From Picosynechococcus sp. PCC 7117 (lineage in GTDB: Bacteria; Cyanobacteriota; Cyanobacteriia; Cyanobacteriales; MRBY01): a DNA stretch of 64,000 nucleotides. The position numbers and the translations under genes were made by a program. Each line of letters begins with the position of its first letter. The first letter of the stretch is position 1. Location of the stretch: positions 496,001 to 560,000 of the forward strand of contig NZ_CP016477.1 in the NCBI RefSeq assembly GCF_001693275.1. Direction: 5' to 3'. The notes below the pieces were generated by a model. It searched no databases. It was not told the DNA's origin and saw only the letters and a list, made by a program, of their open reading frames with translations. Positions 8,468 through 16,942 of this stretch are shown piece by piece.

Positions 8468-10084
8468 ATGACCCAGCCGCTCCATCCCCCATCAGAAAAA
8501 CTCAACCTATCGACAAAAATTGCCTTTGGGGCGGGCGATATTGGGCCAGCTCTCACGGCAAATGTCTTGGTTTTCTTTCTGTTGTACTTTTTTACCCAAG
8601 TGGCGGGTTTACCACCGGGCCTGGCGGGGAGCATCTTGATGATCGGCAAAATTTCCGATGCCATCAATGATCCGATTGTGGGGGTTTTGAGCGATCGCAC
8701 CCGTCATCCCTGGGGCCGACGCTTGCCCTGGATGCTGGGGGGAATTATTCCCTTTGTCTTTGTCTTTTTTGGGCAGTGGTTGGTTCCCCAATTGAGCGAA
8801 ATTGATCAAGTGAATGATTGGTTTTTGTTTGGCTACTACATTGTGATGGGGATTTTATTTAATCTGGCCTACACAGCGGTCAATTTGCCCTATGCCGCCC
8901 TCACTCCAGAGTTAACCCAGGATTACCACGAACGCACCAGTCTCAATAGTTTTCGGTTTAGTTTTTCCATTGGCTCTAGTATTTTTTCGCTGATTGTGGC
9001 GCGGTTAATCTTCCAAGCTTATCCCGATGATCCCCTAAAGCAATACAGTCTCCTGGGGCTAGTTTGTTCAGTGTTTGCGGGCTTGGCGCTGTTGTGGTGT
9101 ACGTTGCGGCTTCAAGAAAAGGGGCGATCGCCAATCCTAAACCCTCAGCAACGGCAGCGATTGGGTCAAGGGTTATGGGGAATGGCTGGGGTGAGTGGCC
9201 TGGTTGGGTTGGGGTTGCTCCAAGGGCCAATTTTATGGCCATTTTTGTTTATTTCTGGGGCGCTATTACTGGCGGTGGCGGGTTGGACATTTGTACGCTC
9301 TGTGCCGGAACCCCATTTAGTAGTGCCTTTGGCTGAGCAAACGGATCTTGCGGCCCCGATTCCCTTCCGGGAGCAACTGAAAATTGCCTTTAGTAACAAA
9401 CCCTTTCTCTTCGTGATTGGGATTTATCTGGCCTCTTGGCTGGCGATTCAATTAACCGCTTCGATCTTGCCCTATTTTGTGATCAACTGGATGGGCTTGC
9501 CGGATGCGATGTTTCCCAATGTGGCTCTGGCGGTACAGGGGACAGCCCTGGTGCTTTTATTTGTAGCCAGCGCCCTCAGTCAACGCTTAGGGAAAAAAAC
9601 GGTGTATTTTGGGGGCGTTTTCCTGTGGATTATTGCCCAGGTGGGGTTATTTTTCCTACAACCGGGACAAATCGGTTTAATGTTTGCCTGTGCAATTTTG
9701 GCTGGCTGTGGGGTGTCCGTGAGCTATCTGATCCCCTGGTCGATGGTGCCCGATGTGATTGAGCTAGACGAACTCACCACCGGACAACGGCGGGAAGGCG
9801 TTTTTTATGGCTTTATGGTGCTCCTCCAGAAAATAGGTCTGGCTATTAGCTTATTTCTGGTGGGTCAAGCCCTCGCCTGGGCTGGTTTCGTTGAATCGGT
9901 TCCGGGTCAAGCGCCCCCGGTGCAACCTGATTCTGCCCTCCTAGCAATCCGCTTGGCGATCGCCCCCTTACCAACCATTACCCTCATTATTGGGCTGGTG
10001 CTGGCCTATTTTTATCCCATTACTCAGCAATACCACGAGGAAATTCGTCTCAAGCTTGCTGAACGACGAGTCGATCAAGCCTAG
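8468..10084 (+). CDS. MFS transporter, GPH (sugar:cation symporter) type
   Basis: A 538-residue polytopic membrane protein with about twelve hydrophobic segments. It begins at the ATG at 8468, which puts KIAFGAGDIGPALTANVLVFFLLYF near the N-terminus as in glycoside-pentoside-hexuronide:cation symporters. The loop ISDAINDPIVGVLSDRTRHPWGRRLPWML is the GPH/MelB signature, and EYH-type substrate residues are consistent with it. Homologues are widespread in cyanobacteria but the substrate is not established. The divergent kinase gene starts 131 bases upstream. The last 42 codons plus stop (9956-10084) are repeated in diverged form at 12146-12274, beyond the porin gene. Confidence 0.85.
   Translation: MTQPLHPPSEKLNLSTKIAFGAGDIGPALTANVLVFFLLYFFTQVAGLPPGLAGSILMIGKISDAINDPIVGVLSDRTRHPWGRRLPWMLGGIIPFVFVFFGQWLVPQLSEIDQVNDWFLFGYYIVMGILFNLAYTAVNLPYAALTPELTQDYHERTSLNSFRFSFSIGSSIFSLIVARLIFQAYPDDPLKQYSLLGLVCSVFAGLALLWCTLRLQEKGRSPILNPQQRQRLGQGLWGMAGVSGLVGLGLLQGPILWPFLFISGALLLAVAGWTFVRSVPEPHLVVPLAEQTDLAAPIPFREQLKIAFSNKPFLFVIGIYLASWLAIQLTASILPYFVINWMGLPDAMFPNVALAVQGTALVLLFVASALSQRLGKKTVYFGGVFLWIIAQVGLFFLQPGQIGLMFACAILAGCGVSVSYLIPWSMVPDVIELDELTTGQRREGVFYGFMVLLQKIGLAISLFLVGQALAWAGFVESVPGQAPPVQPDSALLAIRLAIAPLPTITLIIGLVLAYFYPITQQYHEEIRLKLAERRVDQA
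9956..10084 (+). repeat. 3' end of the symporter gene, partner copy of the tail at 12146-12274
   Basis: This 129-base stretch encodes the symporter's final 42 residues and stop. Aligned without gaps to 12146-12274 it matches at about 106 of 129 bases by hand count, with most differences at third codon positions and 37 of 42 residues shared. It begins exactly at a GCGATCGC octamer; no similarity continues downstream of either stop codon. Confidence 0.9.
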
Positions 10085-10187
10085 TCTAAATGCTAGTGTG
10101 AATAGATTTTCAAATCTCGCACTCTTTTCCATTAGACGAAGCCTCCGACAAAAGTCATTAACTCTGAAACTCAGATAGCAGATAATT

Positions 10188-10210
10188 AAAAACCTCGCCC
10201 GGAGGCGAGG
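10188..10210 (-). terminator. Intrinsic terminator of the porin gene
   Basis: A perfect 7-bp stem (CCTCGCC at 10193-10199, GGCGAGG at 10204-10210) with a CGGA loop is followed, in the minus direction, by TTTTT. It lies about 50 bases beyond the porin stop. On the plus strand no T-run follows, so it serves the porin rather than the symporter. Confidence 0.85.
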
Positions 10211-10262
10211 CTCACAAAGAAAATGTGTGAAAAAACAAAGATTTTAGGTGAGATAAACCTGC

Positions 10263-11864
10263 TTAGAACGTGAAGGTGGTGCGGAGAGTACCAATGAGTG
10301 CATCTTCTTCACCATAGGCACCTTCGCCTGGATTACTTAACCAAATTAAACCAGGAGTAATGGAAATCCCATCATTAAGTTGATACTTGTAAAAACCTTC
10401 CACTTGAATCGGAGTCTCATCACCATCAAAGGCTACTTGTCCAGACCCATCAAGGTAAGGGGGGACACCCGCAAACAAACCAAGCACATTCCCTTCTTTA
10501 CCAAGATCAGAGAAAGAGACACCTAAGCCATAGCTGTATACGTCAAGGTCACCACCACTAATAACATTGAGATCGGAATACATGCCATAGGCGGCAATAT
10601 CAATTTTGTCAGTGAGGGAGAACTTTCCTTGGACACCATAAGTATTTGCTTCGAGATCACCGACACTCAGTCCGTTAGCTGCAAATGTTCCATTTACGGC
10701 AGCACCACCACCAAAGTCGAAGATCGCGCCGCTGTCATGGTAACTGTTGACGTATGTTACGCCGAGCTCAGCACGCTCACCGAGGTTAAAAGCAATCTGT
10801 GCCAAAGCACCGTATTCACCGTTAAAAAGACCATCACCTTCGGCAGAAGAGCTGGCCTCATCAGCTAAGTAACCCAAGGAAATATCAACAGGGCCAAGAG
10901 GCATGTTGATACCAAGACCAGAGCCGCCACCAATGGTATAGATGGGGCTAGACGCTGCAAGTTGAGTTAGAGAACCAGAAGCACCGGTAAAATCTTCTAA
11001 ACCATTGGCACCAAAAGTGGTACTTGTGTAATCACTGTGGAGACCACCAAAGGCTGCTAGATAAACGTTTGCTCTTCTGAGCGGGAAGTAGTATGCCAAC
11101 CAGTCGATAACGACATCATTACCATCGGTGTCAAGATTGAAGGTTTGAAAACCCACGCCACCACCGATTTCAGGTGCCAAGCTTACCGAATTACCGGCTG
11201 TTAAACGGGTAATCAGAGTGTCTTTACCAGTGAAGCTGGTTTCGAGGGTTAACCGAACGCGATCACTGAAGGTTGTTGCTGTGTCATCTTCATCGACACC
11301 GCCATCAGACACCGTATCACCAAAGCTATCTTGGATGGCGAAAACAACTTCACCACTGAGCTTGGTCGTGGTAGAAAACTGGTGATCTTCGAGGAACTCA
11401 ACACGGCCTTCGAGATCGTCAACACGAGCACCGAGGGTAGCGAGTTCCGCTTCAAATTCGTTGATCAAGCGACGGAGAGCAGCGAGATCTTCGGGGGTTA
11501 CTTCAGAACCATCACTTTGAATCATCCGCTCGATTTGTTGTAAACAAGCGTTCAGACCAGCCGCAAATTCGTAACGGCTGAGAGGACGACTGCCACGATA
11601 GGTGCCATCGGGGTAACCAACGATACAGTTGTAGTTTTCGACTAGGTTACGAAGCGCATCAAAAGCCCAGTCAGAGGGAGAAACATCGCTGAGTTGGAAA
11701 ACGCTGTTTACCTGAGCAATGTCACCTTGACTGTAGGTGTTGATCTGGTTAAGGAGTTCGCTGTTATTTGCTTGGGCTTGGGCGGTGCCAGCAGTGGCAA
11801 CGGAGACGCCAACAGCAGCCGAAGCAATGGATAAAGACTTCCAGAGAGATAGAGATGTTTTCAT
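10263..11864 (-). CDS. SLH-domain OprB-type outer-membrane porin
   Basis: A 533-residue outer-membrane porin of the cyanobacterial SomA/SomB/iron-uptake porin group. A signal peptide (about residues 1-30, ending in TAGTAQAQ) precedes an S-layer-homology domain (LSDVSPSDWAFDALRNLVENYNCIVGYPDG, about 57-110) that anchors to peptidoglycan-linked polysaccharide. A coiled coil follows (about 120-160) and then an OprB-like beta-barrel ending in Phe (RTTFTF), the usual assembly signal. The barrel is rich in Gly/Asp loops. It has a 280-base upstream region and its own terminator, so it is monocistronic. The gene is bracketed by two copies of the symporter 3' end, suggesting it entered this site as a unit. 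Confidence 0.93.
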   Translation of the reverse strand: MKTSLSLWKSLSIASAAVGVSVATAGTAQAQANNSELLNQINTYSQGDIAQVNSVFQLSDVSPSDWAFDALRNLVENYNCIVGYPDGTYRGSRPLSRYEFAAGLNACLQQIERMIQSDGSEVTPEDLAALRRLINEFEAELATLGARVDDLEGRVEFLEDHQFSTTTKLSGEVVFAIQDSFGDTVSDGGVDEDDTATTFSDRVRLTLETSFTGKDTLITRLTAGNSVSLAPEIGGGVGFQTFNLDTDGNDVVIDWLAYYFPLRRANVYLAAFGGLHSDYTSTTFGANGLEDFTGASGSLTQLAASSPIYTIGGGSGLGINMPLGPVDISLGYLADEASSSAEGDGLFNGEYGALAQIAFNLGERAELGVTYVNSYHDSGAIFDFGGGAAVNGTFAANGLSVGDLEANTYGVQGKFSLTDKIDIAAYGMYSDLNVISGGDLDVYSYGLGVSFSDLGKEGNVLGLFAGVPPYLDGSGQVAFDGDETPIQVEGFYKYQLNDGISITPGLIWLSNPGEGAYGEEDALIGTLRTTFTF

Positions 11865-12145
11865 TTTTTCCTCACACGATTAGGCTATTAAACTTGAGAA
11901 ACTTAATAACTGGTTGCGAGATCTTAGCTCATTTGTTTGAAATTTTCAGATCAGCGATTTCTCGGCAGAAAGCTAAATGTCTGGAACTTTTGACCGAAAC
12001 TGAAGAATAAGAGGAGTAGGGTCCCATCCACTCCAAAAAATTTACAGAGAGAAGATCGTCTTCCCTTTCCACTAAGCCTTCATCTCAAAAATATAAATCT
12101 GTAACGTACTTTCTTTGGAGAAAAATCGTCTTAACCTGAATTAAA

Positions 12146-12274
12146 GTGATCGCCTCCTTACCGACCCTTGCGCTTATCATTGGCTTAGGACTCGCTTACT
12201 TTTATCCCATCACCCAGCAATACCACGAAGAAATTCGTCTCAAACTTGCTGAACGGCGCGTTGATCAAGCCTAG
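12146..12274 (+). pseudogene. Relic 3' end of a second GPH-symporter copy
   Basis: An open stretch of 42 codons ending in TAG encodes a peptide finishing YFYPITQQYHEEIRLKLAER-RVDQA, matching the C-terminus of the intact symporter at 37 of 42 positions. There is no start codon or upstream coding sequence: similarity stops sharply at 12146, where the intact gene has GCGATCGC and this copy has GTGATCGC. DNA identity is only about 82 percent, so this is not a recent duplicate. It is either the displaced end of an original resident allele after replacement by a diverged allele plus porin, or the remains of an older tandem paralogue. Confidence 0.85.
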
Positions 12275-12369
12275 TTGCAGTGGCGATCGCCCCACAAAGT
12301 GCATCGGTAAACAGGCGGCACAACTAAGACCGGGCAACACACAAGAATTCCCACTTAACATCAAGAGCC

Positions 12370-13140
12370 ATGACAACCACACTTTTTACCGCCCCCCGCA
12401 CCCTCTTACAAATGATTGCCACTGGTGCAGTATTTGTGTCCGGATTCTCCGCCAATGCCCTTCCTACCACCGCTTCCCCTTTAACCGTAAGCCCCGCCCA
12501 GGATGCAACTGATTTATTCTTTGCAGACTACACCTGGTGCGATGCAAAAATGCTGGGGGAATTCTGGGGAGAAGGCCCCGGTAATGCCAAGGTCAGTGCT
12601 GGCAAACTCCTCCAGGATGGTGACTATCAAACCGTTGAAAGCAAATTAACGGCGGCCCGGGACTATTACGGTGGCCAAGGTCTTTGCAACTATACCGACG
12701 AAGGCTTTAGCTATGAAGATATGGTTGTCGTTGCCGAATATTGGGATGTGTCTGTGACTGAAGCAAAAACAACCATCGCTGACAAATTGGAATGGGGCTT
12801 ACCGGGTGTTGCCCATGACATCGTTGAGATGGCCTACGCCGAGCAATCCCACTATGATCCCACCGCGATTGTCGAAACCATTGCCTTTGAGAATTTGAAT
12901 CGTGATGGCCAAACTCTAGGTTATTTTGTCCAACGGGCCGATGGTCTATGGGTCGAGCTTACTGCTGCCGGGGAAGAAATTTTTTACTTCAATGAAATTG
13001 AGCGGGATCCGTTGGTGGTGACCCTCTTCGACGCTTCACGCAATATGGAAATTCATTTGGACTATCATTTCAATCAAATTCAATATCGCTATTCTTCCGA
13101 TCCGGGTGCGCCCCAGCCCCTCTATGCGATGGGTTTCTAA
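12370..13140 (+). CDS. Secreted protein with two internal repeats, function unknown
   Basis: A 256-residue protein with a probable signal peptide (hydrophobic TLLQMIATGAVFVSGFSANA, cleaved near residue 31). The mature part has two similar segments, DAKMLGEFWGEGPGNAKVSAGKLLQDG (about 57-83) and YEDMVVVAEYWDVSVTEAKTTIADKLEWG (about 117-145), each with an aromatic-Trp pair followed by an Ala-Lys helix and a closing Lys-Leu...Gly. The C-terminal 90 residues look beta-rich. I do not recognise the family; periplasmic or lumenal location is an inference from the leader. A strong terminator follows, so the gene is transcribed alone or with whatever precedes the symporter relic. Confidence 0.75.
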   Translation: MTTTLFTAPRTLLQMIATGAVFVSGFSANALPTTASPLTVSPAQDATDLFFADYTWCDAKMLGEFWGEGPGNAKVSAGKLLQDGDYQTVESKLTAARDYYGGQGLCNYTDEGFSYEDMVVVAEYWDVSVTEAKTTIADKLEWGLPGVAHDIVEMAYAEQSHYDPTAIVETIAFENLNRDGQTLGYFVQRADGLWVELTAAGEEIFYFNEIERDPLVVTLFDASRNMEIHLDYHFNQIQYRYSSDPGAPQPLYAMGF

Positions 13141-13153
13141 GCGGCAATCATCT

Positions 13154-13186
13154 TGGGAGGTGAGCCATCATCTCCCACATTTTTTT
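13154..13186 (+). terminator. Intrinsic terminator after the secreted repeat protein
   Basis: A 10-bp stem (TGGGAGGTGA with TCATCTCCCA, one G-U pair) around a GCCA tetraloop is followed by CATTTTTTT. It starts 13 bases after the stop at 13140. Confidence 0.9.
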
Positions 13187-13231
13187 GGATAAACATCGAC
13201 GACAACAGACAAGGGCCGAGGCGCAAAAACT

Positions 13232-14365
13232 GTGATTACTCTAGATTGGAAAATTGGCTTTGAAATTGAGTTATTGGCACCATCAGGAAGCAGTCGTCAG
13301 GATCTAGCAGCGGCGATCGCCGCCGCCCAGGGAGGCCAAGTCCATCGCTTTTTTCATCCCCAATCGGAACCCAGCAAAGTACCGGGCAAACCAGTCTTCC
13401 ACAATTTAACCCTCGGCTTTGAGATCCGAGATCCCCAGCAACGGATGATCGCCCAATGTGTCGATGATCTAACGTTACAAAAAGACCTGAAGCGCCAGGC
13501 CAAACCCCAAGCAGGTTGGTATCGCATTGTCAGTGATGACGAGCGTCTGCTGCGTTTGATTGCCCGTCAGACCGAGGCTAAAGCCCCTTTAGAAACCGTG
13601 ATGGATCCCATCGGCGATTTGTTTGGCACGGTACCAGAACCGGGGCCAGGGGGGATGCGGCGGGTGAATGATCAAAGCGGGGCATCCGTGGCGATCGCCG
13701 CCCCACTACCCGGAGAACGAGAACGCCCCTGTGAACTAATTACAGCGCCCCTGGAGACAGACCACGAGCATCAATTAGAAACCCTATTATCCTTAGCGCG
13801 GCACCTAAAATTTACGGCTCCCGTTGAAGGCGCAACTCACCTTCATTTTGAGGCGACGCCCCTCCAGTCAGCCCCGGCGATCGCCAATTTAGTGAATCTG
13901 TTGTGGCGCTATGGGGATATTCTCAAAACTCTCATGGGCACGAATCCCCATTGTCGTCGCCTCGGCCCCTGGCCCGAAACTCTTTTTACTACCGTGAACC
14001 AGTCGGAGTTTCGACAACTCCCCTGGCCCGCCGTCCAACAGCAACTCCATCGCCTCAAGCTGACAAAATATTGTGATTTTAATTTGGTGAACTGCATCAA
14101 TGCCCTACCCCACAAAAACACGATTGAGGTGCGGATTCTTCCCGTTTGGCTAGAGACAACGCCAATTCTTCAGGCCGCTTCTTTATTTACCGCCGTTTTA
14201 CATTTGGCTGCTCAGGGAGAGGCGATCGCCCCAGGCCCCCCAGAAAAATATACCCGTGCGAATGTCCAAGCTCTTTTGCAACAACTGCAACTGGATACAG
14301 AGCAAATTGATCTTTGGTTGCAACGGGTGCCCCAAACCAAGGCCCAGAAAAAAGGTTTTCAGTAA
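13232..14365 (+). CDS. Putative amidoligase-family enzyme
   Basis: A 377-residue protein beginning with GTG at 13232 (a GAGG lies about 10 bases upstream). The opening DWKIGFEIELLAP (Glu11, Glu13) and the later KYCDFNLVNCINALPHKNTIEVRILP are the metal/ATP-site and C-terminal signatures of the glutamine-synthetase-fold amidoligases, predicted to form amide bonds between a carboxylate and an amine or amino acid. No biochemical substrate is known for this branch. It lies close to genes for an Anbu peptidase and, 6 kb on, an ATP-grasp/alpha-E/transglutaminase operon, families that were linked with amidoligases in comparative genomic work. The family call is fairly sure, the reaction inferred. Confidence 0.75.
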   Translation: MITLDWKIGFEIELLAPSGSSRQDLAAAIAAAQGGQVHRFFHPQSEPSKVPGKPVFHNLTLGFEIRDPQQRMIAQCVDDLTLQKDLKRQAKPQAGWYRIVSDDERLLRLIARQTEAKAPLETVMDPIGDLFGTVPEPGPGGMRRVNDQSGASVAIAAPLPGERERPCELITAPLETDHEHQLETLLSLARHLKFTAPVEGATHLHFEATPLQSAPAIANLVNLLWRYGDILKTLMGTNPHCRRLGPWPETLFTTVNQSEFRQLPWPAVQQQLHRLKLTKYCDFNLVNCINALPHKNTIEVRILPVWLETTPILQAASLFTAVLHLAAQGEAIAPGPPEKYTRANVQALLQQLQLDTEQIDLWLQRVPQTKAQKKGFQ

Positions 14366-14404
14366 TTTCAACGATGGAACCCTTAGTTAGATTAAGCGCT
14401 ATCG

Positions 14405-14962
14405 CTAGGACGACAAAGGCTGACCGCACTGGGTACAAAAGCGATCGCCTGCGGTAATGGCTTGACCACATTGGCCGCAAAACCGTTTTGGCTTATTATT
14501 TGCTGCTGGCGTCGGTTGCTGCTGGGCCGGTTGATTCAGATCATCGATCCGCATCTCCATATTGCCCAGGCGCATTTCCATCGGCTTCATTTTCATTTCC
14601 ATGTTGCCCATTTTGAGTGGGGGCAGGGGTTCTAAAGATGACATTGGCTCCGGAGATTTCGCCGCCGTTTGCTCTAAAGGCAGCGATTGGGCACCCTGTA
14701 AATTGAGGGGTTGTTCACAAAGGGCGATCGCCTGGCCTTGTACAGAAATTTGCGTTGTTTTTGTCGCGCTAAAAACCGTGATCACCGTGATCCCGCCCGC
14801 TTGCATCACCGTTGGTTGTGCCGTCCAGGTGCCCGTTAGGTAGCGGTTTGTGCTTTGTTGTTGTTGTCCGGGGCCACTTTGGCTGAGGGTAATAACGGTA
14901 TGGGAGCCTTGGTTCGCCAAATCAAGCCGTTGCCCAGAACCGAGATAACAAACGTAATTCAT
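14405..14962 (-). CDS. Met-rich protein with C-terminal zinc ribbon, function unknown
   Basis: A 185-residue protein starting at the ATG at 14962 (MNYVCYLGSGQRLDL); longer in-frame starts extend into the intergenic region. The N-terminal 90 residues look like a beta-rich domain. A methionine-rich low-complexity tract follows (repeats of the form MGNMEMKMKPMEMRL, roughly residues 117-140), then a Pro/Gln linker and a zinc ribbon with two CxxC knuckles (CGQCG and CTQCG). Zinc-ribbon tails of this type occur on many unrelated bacterial proteins. It is convergent with the amidoligase gene and divergent from the Anbu gene, so any functional link rests on proximity only. Confidence 0.7.
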   Translation of the reverse strand: MNYVCYLGSGQRLDLANQGSHTVITLSQSGPGQQQQSTNRYLTGTWTAQPTVMQAGGITVITVFSATKTTQISVQGQAIALCEQPLNLQGAQSLPLEQTAAKSPEPMSSLEPLPPLKMGNMEMKMKPMEMRLGNMEMRIDDLNQPAQQQPTPAANNKPKRFCGQCGQAITAGDRFCTQCGQPLSS

Positions 14963-15131
14963 GGGGAAACTCCAACAATAATTTGCAAAAATAATGCTCG
15001 CGCAGCTTGGAAGATATGCGATGATTAACGTGACAGCAACTGGCTTTTGTCGTCCATATCCTGACAGGTTACGCTCGGCCAACCCAAAATTTTTTCTGTG
15101 AATCCCATCAGGTCAAACGAGGTCATCAAGA

Positions 15132-15917
15132 TTGACGTATTGTTTAGGAATCTTAGTTCGCCAGGGTTTTATTCTCGCCGCCGATTCACGCACCAATGCG
15201 GGGGTTGATTACGTCTCATCCTATCAAAAGTTATTTGATTTTTCCTGCCCAGGGGAACGGGTGCTTATTCTCTGTACTTCGGGCAATTTATCCATTACCC
15301 AAGCCATCACCTATCAACTAGAACAGGAGATTCGCAGTGGTACGCCCCACAATCTCCATACGATTCCTAGTCTTTATGATGCTGCCCGCTACATTGGCAA
15401 AAAGACTCGCCAACTGCAACAGGAAGATCGACCTTGGCTCGAAAAGGATCACATTGATTTCCAGTGTAATTTTCTCCTCGCTGGGCAAATTGCCGGGGCA
15501 CCACCGGAGCTTTTTCTCATCTACAGCCAGGGAAATTGTATTCGCGCGACCCCAGAGACCCCTTATCTACAGATTGGCGAAACGAAGTATGGCAAACCGA
15601 TCTTGGATCGTACCCTTTCCTATGAGTCTTCTTTAGATGCGATCGCCAAATCAGCCCTCCTCTCCATCGACTCCACAATGCGTTCTAACCTGTCTGTGGG
15701 GCCTCCCATCGATATGATTTCCTATGCGGTCAATAGCCTCAAAATCCAGCACCGTTTGCGGTTAGAAGCCCGCGACCCCTACTTACTCAAAATTCGTCGC
15801 TATTGGGAAAATGCCCTCAAACAAGCCTCCGAAGCAATGCCAGGGGTGGAATGGAACCGGGACTTTAATCAGCAGGATCAAGATCCCGCAAGCAATGGCA
15901 CAGATTTTCTTGAGTGA
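15132..15917 (+). CDS. Proteasome-like peptidase Anbu (ancestral beta-subunit type)
   Basis: A 261-residue Ntn-hydrolase of the proteasome beta/HslV superfamily. Translation starts at TTG 15132 (CGAGG nine bases upstream), so removal of fMet exposes Thr2 as catalytic N-terminal nucleophile: M-TYCLGILVRQGFILAADSRTNAGVDYVSSYQKLF. The ADSRTNAG segment with its Asp and the later Lys (YQKLF) correspond to the Asp17/Lys33 partners of proteasomal beta subunits, and GNLSITQAI is typical of Anbu. Length exceeds HslV (about 175) and fits Anbu. Structures of Anbu from other bacteria show open helical or ring assemblies; its substrate is unknown. The usual partner genes lie 2 kb away on the opposite strand. 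Confidence 0.88.
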   Translation: MTYCLGILVRQGFILAADSRTNAGVDYVSSYQKLFDFSCPGERVLILCTSGNLSITQAITYQLEQEIRSGTPHNLHTIPSLYDAARYIGKKTRQLQQEDRPWLEKDHIDFQCNFLLAGQIAGAPPELFLIYSQGNCIRATPETPYLQIGETKYGKPILDRTLSYESSLDAIAKSALLSIDSTMRSNLSVGPPIDMISYAVNSLKIQHRLRLEARDPYLLKIRRYWENALKQASEAMPGVEWNRDFNQQDQDPASNGTDFLE

Positions 15918-15948
15918 CGCAATCGGGAGTATTGTTTGTCATCCCTAA

Positions 15949-16878
15949 TCACGATACAGACGCTAATTCTTTCGTCTGGCCATGCAAACTAGAGACACGT
16001 TCAAGATTGCCTTCGATCACATCACAAAGATCGTCTAGGGGCAGATCATTAACATCAAAACCAAAGGGATTTTCTAGCTCCCGGGCGACTTCTTCAACGC
16101 CTAGTAACAGGAAGCTAACCACAGCCACAATCGGAATCGCCCACCAGGTCATCTCAGGCACCAAGCGGAACGGTAAACCAAAACAATAAATTAAAATCAA
16201 GCGCTTTAAATAGACACGATAGGTAATTGGAATTGGGGTGGTTAAAATTCTTTCGCAACCACTCACATTGTCCGTGAGATTATTCAGCATACCGGTGGTC
16301 ATATTTAGCTGCGCATCCCCAAAATTTTTCAGCTTGAGTTGCTGATGTAGATAGGTGCGTAACCAAAATTGAATATCAAGGGGGCGATTTTTCGAGTCTT
16401 TCAGTTGCGCGACCTGCTCCGGCTCGACCAATGCTTCTAGTCTGTCGTTTACTTGGTCTCCCCGTAGGTGCAACTTGGTGGCGATCGCAAAAGCAAGCAG
16501 TAGATTTAAAGCTTGTTTTTTGCCTTGTATTTCTTTTTCTGTTGAGGTCGTAATCCCAATCAAAATTTCCTGGGCAAGGTTACGGATATTCACAACGATT
16601 CCTCCCCATGCTTTTCGCCCTTCCCAAAAACGCTCGTAGGATGTGTTGGTGCGAAAAACGATGAGCAAACCCAGAATCAGATTGTAAATAACATTTGTGG
16701 TCAAATCTCCCAGTTTCTCAAGATAAATAGGTAAACCCTGGAGGTAGATAAATGTCAATGCCGCAGTCAAAATACAGAAAAAAAGGATGCGCGGCAAAAT
16801 CATAGACAAGACAGCCCCCTTGACCTGAAAGATAGTACTGAGCCAATCGGGTTTATCCAGTTTGTCAGAGGTAATCAT
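15949..16878 (-). CDS. Bestrophin-family anion channel
   Basis: A 309-residue membrane protein of the bestrophin/UPF0187 family. Hydrophobic helices near residues 20-50 and 60-80 precede the family signature LGLLIVFRTNTSYERFWEGRKAWGGIVVNIRNL (about 88-120); further helices near 225-260 contain FGLPFRLVPEMTWWAIPIV. Bacterial bestrophins form pentameric anion or cation channels, and algal relatives carry bicarbonate into the thylakoid lumen. The adjacent bicarbonate-uptake locus makes a carbon role tempting but unproven. It is on the same strand as the MscS gene 64 bases upstream; the two may form an ion-channel transcription unit. Confidence 0.88.
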   Translation of the reverse strand: MITSDKLDKPDWLSTIFQVKGAVLSMILPRILFFCILTAALTFIYLQGLPIYLEKLGDLTTNVIYNLILGLLIVFRTNTSYERFWEGRKAWGGIVVNIRNLAQEILIGITTSTEKEIQGKKQALNLLLAFAIATKLHLRGDQVNDRLEALVEPEQVAQLKDSKNRPLDIQFWLRTYLHQQLKLKNFGDAQLNMTTGMLNNLTDNVSGCERILTTPIPITYRVYLKRLILIYCFGLPFRLVPEMTWWAIPIVAVVSFLLLGVEEVARELENPFGFDVNDLPLDDLCDVIEGNLERVSSLHGQTKELASVS

Positions 16879-16942
16879 CGGTATCTAAAGTAATTTTTTG
16901 TGTGAGTCAACAAATTAAATATTCGGTTTTCAAATCAGCTTT

